Shown: piece by piece, positions 63,838 to 64,000 of the stretch
Layout of the letters: every line of letters starts with the position of its first letter
Numbering within the stretch: the stretch's first letter is position 1
Assembly: GCF_003363435.1 (NCBI RefSeq)
Contig: NZ_QRCT01000034.1
Location: 186,001-250,000 of the forward strand
DNA: 64,000 nucleotides
Direction of reading: 5' to 3'
Source of the DNA: Anaerosacchariphilus polymeriproducens
GTDB taxonomy: Bacteria > Bacillota > Clostridia > Lachnospirales > Lachnospiraceae
Notes under the pieces: model-generated
Databases searched by the model: none
What the model was told of the DNA's origin: nothing
The model's input: only the letters and a program-made list of their open reading frames with translations
Program-made: the position numbers and the translations under genes

Positions 63838-63881
63838 AAAAAAAGACCTCTGTTCTCAGCATATTGCCAAGAACAAAAGCC
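63838..63881 (-). terminator. Terminator after etfA
   Basis: On the minus strand a 16-bp stem with several G-U pairs (arms 63866-63881 and 63845-63860, loop AATAT) is followed by seven Ts (63838-63844). It lies 13 bases after the etfA stop. Confidence 0.88.
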
Positions 63882-63893
63882 TGTATTATTTTA

Positions 63894-64000
63894 TTAATCT
63901 TGTTCTGCTTTAATTCTATTAATTTCATCCGTTAATTTAGGAAGAATTGTATTAATATCACCAACAATTCCTAAATCAGCAACACCGAAGATTGGAGCAT
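63894..64000 (-). CDS. etfA: Electron transfer flavoprotein alpha subunit, C-terminal end only
   Basis: The last 34 codons and stop of a gene running off the right edge. The translated end reads APIFGVADLGIVGDINTILP, then a lysine-ending helix. It matches the C-terminus of EtfA, where a VADYGIVGDLF-type motif is conserved near the FAD site. In anaerobic Clostridia EtfAB pairs with acyl-CoA dehydrogenases such as Bcd, or with lactate dehydrogenase, for electron bifurcation. The rest of the gene and its partners lie outside the window. Confidence 0.85.
   Translation of the reverse strand, partial: APIFGVADLGIVGDINTILPKLTDEINRIKAEQD

Overview
The window is a low-GC chromosomal segment from an anaerobic, endospore-lineage member of the Clostridia, most like a Lachnospiraceae-type genome. 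The inference rests on AT-rich codon use, strong AGGAGG ribosome binding sites, Firmicutes gene orders (rplU-prp-rpmA-obg; yqfC-yqfD-phoH-yqfF-ybeY; mutS-mutL-miaA; mreBCD), sporulation-associated families (YqfC, YqfD, a SpoVB-type flippase, a BofC-like protein), and NfnAB and EtfA of anaerobic electron bifurcation. It is almost wholly housekeeping. No rRNA, tRNA, CRISPR array, IS element or prophage was recognised, and no stretch over 300 bases lacks a gene.

Layout. 1-1841 (+): end of a histidine operon (hisB, then a degenerate HisF-like domain fused to HisIE). 2021-10329 (+): a translation and ribosome block of two radical-SAM-associated genes, RNase G, L21-Prp-L27 behind an L21-type leader, Obg, YhbY, NadD, YqeK and RsfS. 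10396-13970: an SOS module (lexA divergent from a LexA-box-controlled LysM gene resembling yneA), a Xer-type recombinase, ttcA, and divergent dtd. From 14104 to the right end every gene is on the minus strand: a cytidylate-kinase-like gene, rluD-lspA-aroB, sepF-yggS-HlyD-like, a TIGR01212 radical SAM gene and a small P-loop gene; a cell-shape cluster (radC-mreBCD-pbp2-minCDE-rodA-mgsA-dac); mutS-mutL-miaA-ynbB; two flavoproteins; sporulation-related genes; the yqf/ybeY operon; pdp; an isolated ATPase; rlmH; nfnAB; ftsK-uppP-vanW-tepA; a coiled-coil gene-coaD-rsmD; and the 3' end of etfA.

How the genes fit together. Several systems meet in cell envelope growth and division: MreBCD, PBP2, RodA, DacF and UppP for wall synthesis; MinCDE, SepF, FtsK and the YneA-like SOS protein for placing or stopping division. 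A second theme is ribosome assembly: L21, L27 with its dedicated protease, Obg, RsfS, YbeY, RlmH, RsmD and RluD.

The only gene that looks accessory is the very AT-rich 557-residue P-loop ATPase at 51543-53216, standing alone between two housekeeping genes. I found no multi-gene novel system. The best leads are this ATPase, the HisF-like/HisIE fusion with a lost catalytic aspartate, a YqfF/PgpH homologue with a broken HD motif, the SOS module, an 18-bp perfect palindrome just downstream of the uppP promoter, and a structured spacer between sepF and aroB.
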